A stretch of 64,000 nt of DNA from Chrysogorgia sp. JL179-B06 (lineage: Eukaryota; Cnidaria; Anthozoa; Scleralcyonacea; Chrysogorgiidae), in contig JAYKKM010000009.1 of assembly GCA_035772405.1 (NCBI GenBank), positions 2,581,001 through 2,645,000 on the forward strand, given 5' to 3'. Under the pieces are notes generated by a model. That model made no database searches and was not told the DNA's origin. It worked only from the letters and a program-made list of their open reading frames with translations. Positions within the stretch are counted from its first letter, which is position 1. Every line of letters starts with the position of its first letter. Made by a program: the position numbers and the translations under genes. Of this stretch, positions 52,050 to 60,952 are shown piece by piece.

Positions 52050-52790
52050 TCAGAAAGACCTTTTTTTTTGTCTATTGAATAAACTTCCTATAGGGTTATG
52101 TTCACGACAATAAAATATAAAACATGAAGTGAACATGATAAGATTTTTAATTGAACTACAATAAGCATAAGAATTGAAAATACTAGGTGCTACCATTAAC
52201 AAATAAATATTTAAAAAAAGAGCAAAATCACCTTTCTGGCTATGTATGTGCTTAAATTTGCTTACTAAACTTTCTTTTCCAAAACCCAGGGTATAAGATA
52301 AGTATTTTCTTTCAAAGGTTAGATTTTGTACAAAATATGTATAATGATACTTATCATTGGTTTTTAAACATTGGAATAAATCTGAGTCTTGGCTTTCAAG
52401 GGGTAATACAATATATAATTCGTTAAAACAATCGGGAAATGAAAAAAAACTACAGCATAACGTGTCTGATTCAACTAGTATAGTACGTTGTTGAAGCCAT
52501 GATCTCTTCAAGGAATATTTTCTTTGACTTGCTTGTAAATTCGGGATCATATAAGAGAAACGATCTTCTAGAATAAAATAGGATTCCATTCCACGGTTTC
52601 CCTTGATTTTTTTCATATTGACTATATAGCTTTCTTCAGGGGGGTGAATGTTTTCACATTTCATCCTGGGACATGTGATATATTTTCCACGATAATAATC
52701 AAATAATCCACATACCCAAAATAAATGTCCAATTTCTCCTTGGTTAAAATATTGAAAATAAAGAACAACTCTTAAAATTGTTTCAATCAT
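52050..52790 (-). CDS. Accessory protein, YIQ family, right-arm member, 246 aa
   Basis: MIETILRVVLYFQYFNQGEI, then GHLFWVCGLFDYYRGKYITC, matches the left-arm 30806-31465 protein over its first 60 residues. Further on, SYFILEDRFSYMIPNLQASQ corresponds to the WRILTDKQHYIIPVV region. The C-terminus is longer and hydrophobic. The paralogs are diverged, so the duplication is old. Function unknown. Confidence 0.6.
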   Translation of the reverse strand: MIETILRVVLYFQYFNQGEIGHLFWVCGLFDYYRGKYITCPRMKCENIHPPEESYIVNMKKIKGNRGMESYFILEDRFSYMIPNLQASQRKYSLKRSWLQQRTILVESDTLCCSFFSFPDCFNELYIVLPLESQDSDLFQCLKTNDKYHYTYFVQNLTFERKYLSYTLGFGKESLVSKFKHIHSQKGDFALFLNIYLLMVAPSIFNSYAYCSSIKNLIMFTSCFIFYCREHNPIGSLFNRQKKRSF

Positions 52791-52931
52791 ATTGCTGTAA
52801 TTTTGAAAAAATCTCTTACTCTTTATATAGCTTTTTCAAATTCATTAAGCTAAATAAACACATTAATCTAAATAAAATAAAAAACATTGTGTTTTCTGGT
52901 TCATTCTTCAGTTGAATCTCATGCAAGCAAT

Positions 52932-53186
52932 ATGTCAAAACCCAAACAGTATGATCTTCACTATCTTAAAGAAAATTGTCGAAATCAAATATTTATTGTA
53001 CGTAAATGTGAACAAATCCTAAATCCATGCTTTCCTATGAATCGATTATATATAAATTTGGAAGTTATGGAGTATGTAAAAAATAAAAAGCTTAAATATA
53101 AACAATATATAACAACCCATGTGGCAGGAGATTGTGGTATACATAATTTCATAGATCAAGAAGTGTATATAAATTCTTTTTTTTAA
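52932..53186 (+). CDS. Small accessory protein, Y..C family member 1, 84 aa
   Basis: Start chosen at ATG 52932 (MSKPKQYDLHYLKENCRNQI). YDLHYLKEN..NQIFIVRKCEQILNP fits the pattern shared with 54556, 55056 and 56501: Leu-rich start, then a hydrophobic strand, [KED]-C-x-P or similar. It is the shortest and most divergent member. Confidence 0.5.
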   Translation: MSKPKQYDLHYLKENCRNQIFIVRKCEQILNPCFPMNRLYINLEVMEYVKNKKLKYKQYITTHVAGDCGIHNFIDQEVYINSFF

Positions 53187-53225
53187 ATAAAAAACGCTTT
53201 TCTCGATTTATTGAACTGTTTTATT

Positions 53226-53882
53226 TCAAATATTTAATTCATTAAAATTATTACATAATTCCCCACAACAATCTAAATATACATGTTGTTGCAACATAGA
53301 TTTATCAAAATGTATTTTATTTATTAATGTTACAATATAATTTCCATTACTGCTACCATAAATCACATTAAGTAAAGATAATATATTTTCATCTTTAATA
53401 AGAACTAAATAAAGCTCTTCACCATCAAAATTTTCACGTAACTGATATTTTACTAATCTAAATCTTGAATCCTTACATTTACCATATAAAAACGTTTTTG
53501 AATAACATGGGATATTATTTATCTCAAAACAATCAAGGGTTGAAATTAACGTGGGTAATCTCGGTTCTCTATCAATAAATACTACATGCTTTCCCACTAA
53601 CTGATCATAAAATGACATAGTCCAGCTAAAACCGGTTATTAAAAATCTATAATATCTTTTTCCACCATATCGTTTCCGAAATATAGATTGTTCATTTTTA
53701 TCTTCCACATAAATGTTAAAATATTTATAATCATAATCAGCACATCTAAACTGATAGGGATGTTCACTCCATTCCAAAAAATAAAACGTTGAATCGCGTG
53801 TTTTTTCTATCTCAAACAATTCAGCATGTAATAAATATTGAATGTCGGGGTAAAGAATTTCATCAAAATCACGCTCAGCCAT
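53226..53882 (-). CDS. Right-arm accessory protein, 218 aa
   Basis: Start set at ATG 53882 (MAERDFDEILYPDIQYLLHA), which is preceded by A-rich sequence; the open frame continues further 5' without ATG. Two similar halves can be seen: YRFLITGFSWTMSFYDQLVG then KHVVFIDRE, and LYLVLIKDENILSLLNVIYG then QQHVYLDCCG. An internal duplication of the arm-family fold (as in 27542-27892) is likely. Function unknown. Confidence 0.58.
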   Translation of the reverse strand: MAERDFDEILYPDIQYLLHAELFEIEKTRDSTFYFLEWSEHPYQFRCADYDYKYFNIYVEDKNEQSIFRKRYGGKRYYRFLITGFSWTMSFYDQLVGKHVVFIDREPRLPTLISTLDCFEINNIPCYSKTFLYGKCKDSRFRLVKYQLRENFDGEELYLVLIKDENILSLLNVIYGSSNGNYIVTLINKIHFDKSMLQQHVYLDCCGELCNNFNELNI

Positions 53883-53914
53883 TTTAAATCTTTTTAAAAA
53901 AAACGTCTTTTCTT

Positions 53915-54124
53915 CTATTCGTCTATTTCCACAGAAACATTCACTGTATATTTCCACCGTATATTTAACTTGTTTAACACCCGACGTTTAAAACTGTTTA
54001 GTCTTGAAAGTTTTAATTCATCTGGATGAATCGGACACGGGTGTTTGTTAATACATCTTCCACAAGGATGTTTGTTATAATATAATCTTTCAAATCGTTC
54101 ATCTGCTTTTCCAATACGTTCCAT
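53915..54124 (-). CDS. Cys-rich small protein, 69 aa
   Basis: MERIGKADERFERLYYNKHP, then CGRCINKHPCPIHP. Four Cys plus His in C-x2-C-x5-C form suggest a zinc-binding knuckle. It has a paralog directly upstream (54211-54387) with the same MExxxxxxxRxxRLxYxKxPCGxC start. Confidence 0.58.
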   Translation of the reverse strand: MERIGKADERFERLYYNKHPCGRCINKHPCPIHPDELKLSRLNSFKRRVLNKLNIRWKYTVNVSVEIDE

Positions 54125-54210
54125 TGTCTAACAAATATATAAACAATTATTTTTTTTACTCTTATTTATACTGTTTCTTTTTTTTTATGGGATTTTCTTC
54201 TTTAAATCTT

Positions 54211-54387
54211 TTAACACCATATCTTCTTTAACAACCATCTCTTTAATCTACAACAACGTTTTTGTTTTGGATCTTTCCGCGGTATATAATTCGCACACAC
54301 TTCCCCACACATATTTCCGTTAAGACATTGTCCACAGGGATATTTTGAATAGAATAATCTATTATATCGTGCATCCACGGTTTCCAT
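54211..54387 (-). CDS. Cys-rich small protein, paralog, 58 aa
   Basis: METVDARYNRLFYSKYPCGQ then CLNGNMCGEVC and a basic end (KQKRCCRLKRWLLKKIWC). It resembles the next gene in start, spacing and CG.C motif, so the pair arose by tandem duplication. Short but clean. Confidence 0.55.
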   Translation of the reverse strand: METVDARYNRLFYSKYPCGQCLNGNMCGEVCANYIPRKDPKQKRCCRLKRWLLKKIWC

Positions 54388-54555
54388 GATATTTTTGTAA
54401 AAACCATTTTTTTACATTTTTATTTATATCCTACTAAATTTTCTTTTTTATTTTAGAATATCTGTCTTTTTTAATTTTGATTTTTCTTTTTATATTTTTT
54501 TTTTATAAAAAATTATATATAAACGCGTTACCCCCATGTTAAACGTTATTTGTGA

Positions 54556-54978
54556 ATGATGTCGAATTCACATGTACGCTATCGTGATGAACATATCGGT
54601 AGAAGGTATCAAAGAATAATTGCTGATGACTTTAACCCCTACAGAATTGATGATGCAAGTAACTATTATCCAAGTCGTTTTCTAGCGAAAGAATTACACC
54701 ACTTTACCTATGTTGTAAAGAAATGTCAACCTACGGTATTATGCGAATGTATTGAAGATATACCCTATGAAGATATACCCTCAACGCCTCAAACATATTA
54801 TCTAGCTCTGGCAGTTTAAAGAAACATGAATATGAAAATGATGAATGGAATTGTTCATGTCTGGGTGAAAACATAACAACAATTGTTGACTATGATGCTT
54901 CTGATCTTTTACAAAAAGAAATTACACTAATAATAGATTCTAATAATTTCATGAAAGCTGTAGCATATACTCAATAAA
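54556..54978 (+). pseudogene. Y..C family member 2, frameshifted
   Basis: The first frame has YYPSRFLAKELHHFTYVVKK then CQPTVLCECIED and ends at 54819. The next frame continues HEYENDEWNCSCLGENITTI and DASDLLQKEITLIIDSNNF to 54978, matching the C-terminal part of the family (LLYKTIKL..GNSIIP). The slip is near 54805. Note YYLALAV just before it, the Y.L.L.V strand of the family. Confidence 0.55.
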
Positions 54979-55055
54979 AACTTTTTTTTTTAAAAATTCG
55001 TGTTTTTTATTTATATATAAGATTACATATTTGATTTAATCATAGTGATAACAAG

Positions 55056-55397
55056 ATGAATCAAGAACAAGATCTCGTGACCTGTGTCAATTATAGGGGT
55101 GTAGCATATTATGACTATACTCCTCGTTATTATTCATGTCATTTTCTTCAAAAACATTTTCCTAACTATACATATTTGGTAGAGGATTGTAAACCTGCTA
55201 TACTATGTAAAGAATGTAATCCCCCATTTTGTTCTCCACCTCAAGTCTACGAACTAACTCTGAAAATTCAGGGATTACTTGAAGAGAAGGGAATAACCCT
55301 AAAAACAATTCTTGAAACTAAAAGTGATCATCTCTTGTATAAAACAATTAAACTAAGAAATGGTAACTCAATAATTCCACAACAAATTAATTTGTAA
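55056..55397 (+). CDS. Y..C family member 3, 113 aa
   Basis: Intact. YYSCHFLQKHFPNYTYLVED, CKPAILCKECNPPFCSPPQV, YELTLKIQGLL and LLYKTIKLRNGNSIIPQQ define the family. Starts MNQEQDLVTCVNYRGVAYYD. A TATATAAG lies about 40 bp upstream of the ATG. Confidence 0.6.
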   Translation: MNQEQDLVTCVNYRGVAYYDYTPRYYSCHFLQKHFPNYTYLVEDCKPAILCKECNPPFCSPPQVYELTLKIQGLLEEKGITLKTILETKSDHLLYKTIKLRNGNSIIPQQINL

Positions 55398-55486
55398 ACA
55401 TATTTATTTTTCTTGTATTAAAATTTTTACACAAAAATAAAAACTCGATATTCTGTTTCTAACTTTCAAGGTTTATTTTAAAAACA

Positions 55487-55924
55487 TTACAAAGATAAAT
55501 ATATTTGTTTCCCTCTACCCCTATGGTTAATGAAATTGTAGGGTTTAATGTTTAATATAGGTGTTTGAGTTTTTGCTAATTTTACATTATCATTATTAAT
55601 ATTTATATATTTTCCCTTCAATGATAATAAGAGGTTCTGTAAATTTTCCTCCGGAGCTCCAAACGAGTCTACTAGCATCAATTTGAAATATCGAGGTCCT
55701 TGCCAATCTTTCAGATATAAATAATATCCATATCTTAACAACGAGGGAATCACAGGTTCATAATTTACTAATTGTATGGGTTGAGCACGATAATAAAATG
55801 TAAGATAAGCATGAGATTCACATTCTCCAAAATCAATCATTGAACGCAGCCACATGTTTGAAAAAATATATTTGATACCCTGTTTATATAGTTTTGCAAA
55901 AAATCTATAAAAGTAAGTTGTCAA
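55487..55924 (-). CDS. Right-arm accessory protein, 122-145 aa
   Basis: The open frame begins at a non-ATG codon; the first ATG is at 55855 (MWLRSMIDFGECESHAYLTF). GYYLYLKDWQGPRYFKLMLV and LLLSLKGKYININND match the arm-family style (strand, DxF, strand, L.GK.). Ends GRGKQIYLSL. Function unknown. Confidence 0.5.
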   Translation of the reverse strand: MTTYFYRFFAKLYKQGIKYIFSNMWLRSMIDFGECESHAYLTFYYRAQPIQLVNYEPVIPSLLRYGYYLYLKDWQGPRYFKLMLVDSFGAPEENLQNLLLSLKGKYININNDNVKLAKTQTPILNIKPYNFINHRGRGKQIYLSL

Positions 55925-55966
55925 ACTATAAAATTTTCACAAAACGTTCAAAAAAATATTGTCAAG

Positions 55967-56170
55967 ATGGTCTATTGCAGTTTCTGTTGTTGTGAAGTGA
56001 ATTCCTTCTATCATTTTTTCATGCATTACAGATGTAAAGAATGTTTTGTAAACCATCATTATTGTTATCCTTGTAAACAGAATTACTCACGACTTATCTA
56101 TAGTAGAATAGTTGACCTATGTGAATGTGATGATAGAATACAAAGATGGAAAAAAACTTATTTGGATTAA
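55967..56170 (+). CDS. Cys/His-rich small protein, 67 aa
   Basis: MVYCSFCCCEVNSFYHFFMH, YRCKECFVNHHYCYPCKQNY. Eleven Cys and several His in C-x2-C pairs suggest two zinc sites. Not recognised. It overlaps the convergent basic gene by a few bases. Confidence 0.55.
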   Translation: MVYCSFCCCEVNSFYHFFMHYRCKECFVNHHYCYPCKQNYSRLIYSRIVDLCECDDRIQRWKKTYLD

Positions 56171-56346
56171 TAAAATTTTTTTTTTAAATACATTGTCGAC
56201 CATTTCCAAAATTCATAAAACTTATGATTATAATTCGGATGATCTTTTTTCCATCCTCCTTTTTGAATTTTTTTAGAACGTCGTCGTTTTCGTATTCGTT
56301 TTTTTATTTTCGCTTTTTTTATACATCTCCTACTCCTACACTTCAT
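56167..56346 (-). CDS. Small basic IQKGG protein, 59 aa
   Basis: MKCRSRRCIKKAKIKKRIRK, RRRSKKIQKGGWKKDHPNYN. This is the fourth location of the Arg/Lys head plus IQKGG design, here in the far right arm with an aromatic tail (FYEFWKWSTMYLKKKFY). The frame was checked base by base through the A/T runs. Confidence 0.55.
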   Translation of the reverse strand: MKCRSRRCIKKAKIKKRIRKRRRSKKIQKGGWKKDHPNYNHKFYEFWKWSTMYLKKKFY

Positions 56347-56500
56347 TTTTTTATGTTAACTGAAGTACGACAAGCAATGGTTTTAAAAAAAAAAGAAAAA
56401 AACCATCTATTTATACTGTTCTGTTTTTTGATTTTTTTTAATATCTTTTTCTGAGACATATATAAGATTAAACTAAAAAAACTTTATCATTACTGAAACA

Positions 56501-56857
56501 ATGTCCGTATTACGTTATGTTAGTATATGTAGGAAAAGTATAACTTTTTTTGACTGCGCCACAGATACTGTTCAGTGCTATTTATCATGTGAATCTCTTC
56601 TTAAAGAATATCCTGAATATATATATTTTGTAGAGGATTGCAAACCTGTTACAATAATTGAAACAAAACAATGTTCTGTAAAAAAAATAAATGGTGTGGA
56701 ACAACACCCGTATGAAGTAACCCTGAAAGTTATCAATCATGGAGAATCTGGAAAAACACTAAAAATATTATCAGAGGAAGATGTTCCTCATCTTTTACAT
56801 AAAAATGTTAAGTTTATAAAAAATGACAAAGACATAATAATTCCTTCTCTTGTATAA
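56501..56857 (+). CDS. Y..C family member 4, 118 aa
   Basis: CYLSCESLLKEYPEYIYFVE, DCKPVTIIETKQC, HPYEVTLKVINHG and LLHKNVKFIKNDKDIIIPSL line up with member 3 throughout. Intact. The (V/E)-D-C-K-P core is the most conserved piece. Confidence 0.6.
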   Translation: MSVLRYVSICRKSITFFDCATDTVQCYLSCESLLKEYPEYIYFVEDCKPVTIIETKQCSVKKINGVEQHPYEVTLKVINHGESGKTLKILSEEDVPHLLHKNVKFIKNDKDIIIPSLV

Positions 56858-56903
56858 ATTTATTTAATAAAACATGTTATTTTTTATACATGAATTTCTT
56901 TCT

Positions 56904-57329
56904 TTACTCTAAAAGTTTTTTTCTTTTTTGTTTTTGTCGATGCTGGTTCTTATAATAAGCTAATTTATAGATTCTTTCACTATCCCATAATTTCCCCATT
57001 TTACCCTGACGTTTTCCATATCGATATAGTCTACCTTTAAAATGGTAGAAATCATCAGCATAAGAACGAAGGATTTCTCCCCCATATGGAAGCCAATCAA
57101 AAATATCAGCTCTTGCTTCTTTGAGATAAACAACCCCTTGAAGAAATCCAATTTCTTTATCTTTTACAATTTCACGACTACATTCAAAAAACGATATTTC
57201 ATTTAATTTAAGACAATTCTGTGGAGTGTGAATTAATTTCGCTGCCTCTATCATTTTTTCAGCATTTTCTTGATTACGCATTTGAAATGACCAAATCTTT
57301 CGCGAGGGTATATACCCCATCTTCAACAA
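56904..57329 (-). CDS. Right-arm protein, about 138 aa
   Basis: First ATG is at about 57320 (MGYIPSRKIWSFQMRNQENA). EISFFECSREIVKDKEIGFL and LKEARADIFDWLPYGGEILR suggest a folded alpha/beta protein, with a basic tail (KNQHRQKQKRKKLLE). Not recognised. Confidence 0.5.
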   Translation of the reverse strand: MLKMGYIPSRKIWSFQMRNQENAEKMIEAAKLIHTPQNCLKLNEISFFECSREIVKDKEIGFLQGVVYLKEARADIFDWLPYGGEILRSYADDFYHFKGRLYRYGKRQGKMGKLWDSERIYKLAYYKNQHRQKQKRKKLLE

Positions 57330-57481
57330 AATAACTGACCATTTTTTTTATGATATCGTTTTTTATACCCCAGGTTTTGTAGAAATGAAAAAAAAATTTT
57401 CTCAAAAAACTTTCATATAAAAAGTTTCTTTTTCATTTATACGTAAAACATTGTCCCCCTACAAACTTAGTTTAAGAAAAA

Positions 57482-57996
57482 ATGGCTACGAAAGAAGAAA
57501 TAACGAATGAAGCTTCCTATGGAGAACCCATACCCTTGAATGGTTCCCCTCTCATATGGGATTACAACGATAAAGGAGAGGGATACGCGTACGGTGTACG
57601 TGTACGGGATACGGATACGTATACGTCGAAAGTGTTTAATTTCGAAGACTTTAAACCTGTCAAACCTATTCAGGATAATGGTGATCCTGATAGTGATGAT
57701 AGTTTGAAAGCATTTTTGGAGATTGACGATGTAAAGGACGAAAAAGTATTTAATAGAAACATTAAAAAAAAGTATATACCCGTTGTGATATTAATAGTCT
57801 TCGACAGAATTTTCCAAATCAAAAATATATTTTACGACACTGTATATACTTTCCCTCGGGTAAGCTATCCGGGTATAAATTATATTTAGAAGTGGTAGAT
57901 GGGGGAATTCTTTGTCAGCATAAATATCTAACAACAATTATGATAACTGATGATTCCATACTTAGTTCCATTAATAAAGAAATGTATTTAGATTAA
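57482..57996 (+). pseudogene. Terminal right-arm accessory gene, frameshifted
   Basis: The first frame (MATKEEITNEASYGEPIPLN, then acidic DNGDPDSDDSLKAFLEIDD) is good to about 57765, where a run of eight A occurs. The arm-family C-terminus (FPSGKLSGYKLYLEVVDGGI, ILSSINKEMYLD) continues in another frame to 57996. KLYLEVVDGG and ILSSIN parallel LYLVLIKDE and ILSLLN in 53226-53882. Confidence 0.55.
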
Positions 57997-58136
57997 ATAA
58001 AAACAATAAAAAGATTTGTTTTTTCAAAAAAAAGTTATTGTGTGTTAAAGTACATTTTATTTTTTTTAAAAATATATCTATTTGAAAAACACCAAATAAT
58101 TTTTGGAACCCTCTACAAATTTTATCATTTTTTAAA

Positions 58137-58732
58137 AAATACCGTAAGAATATCAATAATTAAGAATATCAGTCATTCGGCCATAAGATGGCGTCGAGGT
58201 AAGAGCTCCATGGCGGAAAATTCTATGATTAATTCTATAAACCCAAATTTGATTATTTTTATTTCAACATCGTACAACTCTTCCAATAAAAATAATATGG
58301 ACGTTTTTTTGGAGGGTAAGTATAAATCACATTGGGTGAGGTATGATGGTCGTTTATAAAGTTTTTTTTTGAATTTTAAAATATCTATCTCATGAAATTG
58401 ACTACGATCACCTTGATTGACCTCTCTCTCTGGTCGTCAAACTCAAGGTTAAACCAAAAACTGGTCGTACAACAACACCAGGTTTCATGAGATAAATATA
58501 TACAAAATTCACAAAAAACCTCTTGTATACGACCAGGTGCATATCCCCCTGATTTGATGGCTGGTCGCTCTTTACAGGGTGACCACACCTTAAAAATACG
58601 ACACCCCCCTGGAAATTTGGGACTGGACTGTGCTCTGATTGGTCAATTCAAATCATACTGGATTCTGATTGGCTTAGAGCTCAGTCCAGTCCCTAACACA
58701 TTGATAATAATAATATATATATTATTACTACT
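58137..58732. repeat. Right terminal inverted repeat
   Basis: About 596 bp, complementary to 24571-25555 minus the foldback insert. Shared blocks include GGCCATAAGATGGCG, CATCGTACAACTCTTCCAAT, CGACCAGGTGCATATCCCCC and GAGCTCAGTCCAGTCCC. Ends at ACTACT (58727-58732). Confidence 0.9.
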
Positions 58733-58762
58733 AATGAGCATCATTACAATTACTGATGATAC

Positions 58763-59045
58763 ATGACAATCGTCAAGCTCGTATCCTCAGAAAAATTATG
58801 CTGAGTCCAACACAGGAATCGAACCTGTGACCTTCTCATTGCCGCCTGCCGGTGAGACGCTCTAACCATTGAGTCACCGAGACTCAAATGGAGAGCGAAG
58901 GTCACAATGATGTACTGGTTCGATGCAGCAGTGTACCGATATCATATATCGGTAATGTTTGGATGTGTTACTTAATATACACATGCAGCTTGGAGTAGAC
59001 AGACGATACATGGACGATCGTTAAGCTCGTATCCTCAGAAAAATG
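58763..59045 (-). repeat. tRNA-headed SINE-like repeat
   Basis: On the - strand, 58805-58880 reads as a tRNA-derived head: A box TGACTCAATGGTTAGAGCG and B box GGTTCGATTCC within a perfect T stem (CACAGGTTCGATTCCTGTG). The acceptor ends do not pair, so it is not a functional tRNA. CTCGTATCCTCAGAAAAA occurs on both sides (about 58777 and 59025), about 245 bp apart. Confidence 0.7.
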
Positions 59046-60952
59046 ATTCTGCATCCCAGATGGGACGAGCCGATAGAGAAAAATCCAATTTACTGATACG
59101 ATAAATTCTGATACAATATATAGGCTTATCAGCCGTTATATCGGTGGTTACCGATATTGGTCAGCAGGAATTCTTAACACTTGAATTTGGGGCAAAACGT
59201 TAGCAAAACATAAGTGTTAGTGTGTTACTACTAGTAGACCAGTAATAGTCTAACAGAAAAGTATTTACAATAGATTGGATTTAGCATAGTAAAAATGCAC
59301 CAATTGTATACGTCTCCTTTTTTATATTAAATTTATTCTTGAGATATTGACCAATCAAATTGAGTAAAATGCGCATAAATTAGGAACCTAAACAACGCCT
59401 ATTTATGCACGAACAGCGCACTACGCTTGTTTTCTCAATAGTAATGGCGGCCATGGGAGCATACGAATTTTGTGAAATGTTTAATGATTCAGAAAACGAA
59501 CAAGTATTTAGTGGTTTTAAAAGTAGTTGACAGCGATTCAGACCTTAATTTTAGCAACATTTAAGACAGACTAACAAAGAAGACGTAGAAGGGAGGCACA
59601 AACTTAGTTTACATGCAGTGGAAGGACAAAAGAGCTATTTGAAGTACATTTTCTGGTTTCTCCTTGATGTGGTTATTGAAAATGGGTTTGTTTTAGACAA
59701 AATCGACGGTTATGTTGGCAGAGCTGATGTGCAGAGAAGAGAAAGTCAGTAGAAAAACATATTACATTATTGGTTGTCCGAACTGGGTTCTTTTTTACTG
59801 CAATTTCATTTTAATTTAATCGAAAAAGCCAAGAACGACGGGCGAAAGATGCGGACGCACAAAAGACGAAGTTCAGGCGCGAACAGTGCGATGTTACTCT
59901 GTAAAGACGAATGTTTTCGCTTTTATCATTTGAACTAAACTCTAAAAGTGATTAAATTAATGTTTAAAATAGTATTTTTGTAAAATATGTACATGTGTAA
60001 TATGATTTGATAATATTTAGAATACTGTTTCATTATTTGTTGAGCATGTTATGGTGGTAAATTTATTTTACCTGCTAGTATTGAACCTTAATTTTTAGTG
60101 CATTTCTACATGTAAAGCTCCTGGAAAATATACTAGATGTTTCATTATTGTGTGAACTTCAATGTTGTGTAATTGTTTACCACAAATGAGCTAAAGAATT
60201 CTACTGAGCATATACATTTTGTTATGTAGTGGAATTATTTTAGCTGCAGAAATATGGATGGCTACATCACTGGGGGCCTGGAGTTGAAAGGGTTAATGTA
60301 GTATATTAGGTGAACAGAATACCCCAACAGGCTAGAAGCACAATTATAGGGGTTCCGAGGGCCTACGATTTAAGGTCGTTATCCAAGAAGACCCAAAGTC
60401 TTACCATTTGCTAGTATTATTGCAAAGGCAGCACTTTCTCCTCAATTATTTTAAAACCCTGAGTAATGGTCTGAACCAGGATTTGTTTTTAAACTTACCA
60501 CTAGACCACAACAGCTGGTTGTATACGTATATGTATATGATAAATACCTTGTGGTAATTTATCAAGGTTCAAGTTTTGTTTTACCCAGCAGAAGCACAAT
60601 ATTTCTACTTGGATGGATTTTTTTGGAGTGTTGGTTCAAAATGCTGGTTCAAGGAAAAATTGTGTTCTTCTTTCCAGTTTGGTGTGCTTTCAAACGGTGA
60701 TAAGGTTAATCGAGCAGCTTCACCCCCTATTTCAGTAAACGATCAACGCAATATATAAGCAGATGTTGGTAAGATATGTTACTCTTGAAAATATCTACTT
60801 TAAGAAAACAGTATATTAATTTAATGATATTTTTTGGAAAATAAATGATTAATTGAAAACATCGTTATAAATATTATTCAGCCAGAGTGTAAAAAACTGG
60901 CACATGAGATGGTCAGTTGAAACTGTTCGGGTTAAAGAGTGAGTGATCAAGC
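59046..60952. other. Right-flank gene-poor region
   Basis: No gene is convincing. 59443-59526 begins ATGGCGGCCATGGGAGCATA and reads an acidic N-terminus (CEMFNDSENEQVFSGF) before a stop, which could be a first exon. 60290-60500 resembles part of a dispersed repeat (CTTACCACTAGACCAC). Confidence 0.35.

Larger units (their letters stand above)
24571..58732. mobile_element. Maverick/Polinton (adintovirus-like) element, about 34.2 kb
   Basis: Inverted terminal repeats starting AGTAGTAATAATATATATAT bound the element. Inside are the hallmark genes: protein-primed PolB, packaging ATPase, adenain-like protease, double jelly-roll capsid protein, penton-like protein and retroviral-type integrase. Polintons typically run 15-25 kb; this copy is longer because of accessory arms and a 2.8-kb nested insertion. 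The 6-bp flanks (GCTTAT before, AATGAG after) do not match, so the usual target duplication is not visible. AT content is higher than in the flanks. As assembled, most core genes are broken. Confidence 0.93.

Noticed and set aside
57971..58359. ORFs at the right TIR
   Set aside because: Composed of AT-rich DNA and TIR sequence; no family features.
58805..58880. tRNA gene
   Set aside because: A and B boxes are good and the T stem is perfect, but the acceptor ends do not pair and it is embedded in a repeat, so it is a SINE head.
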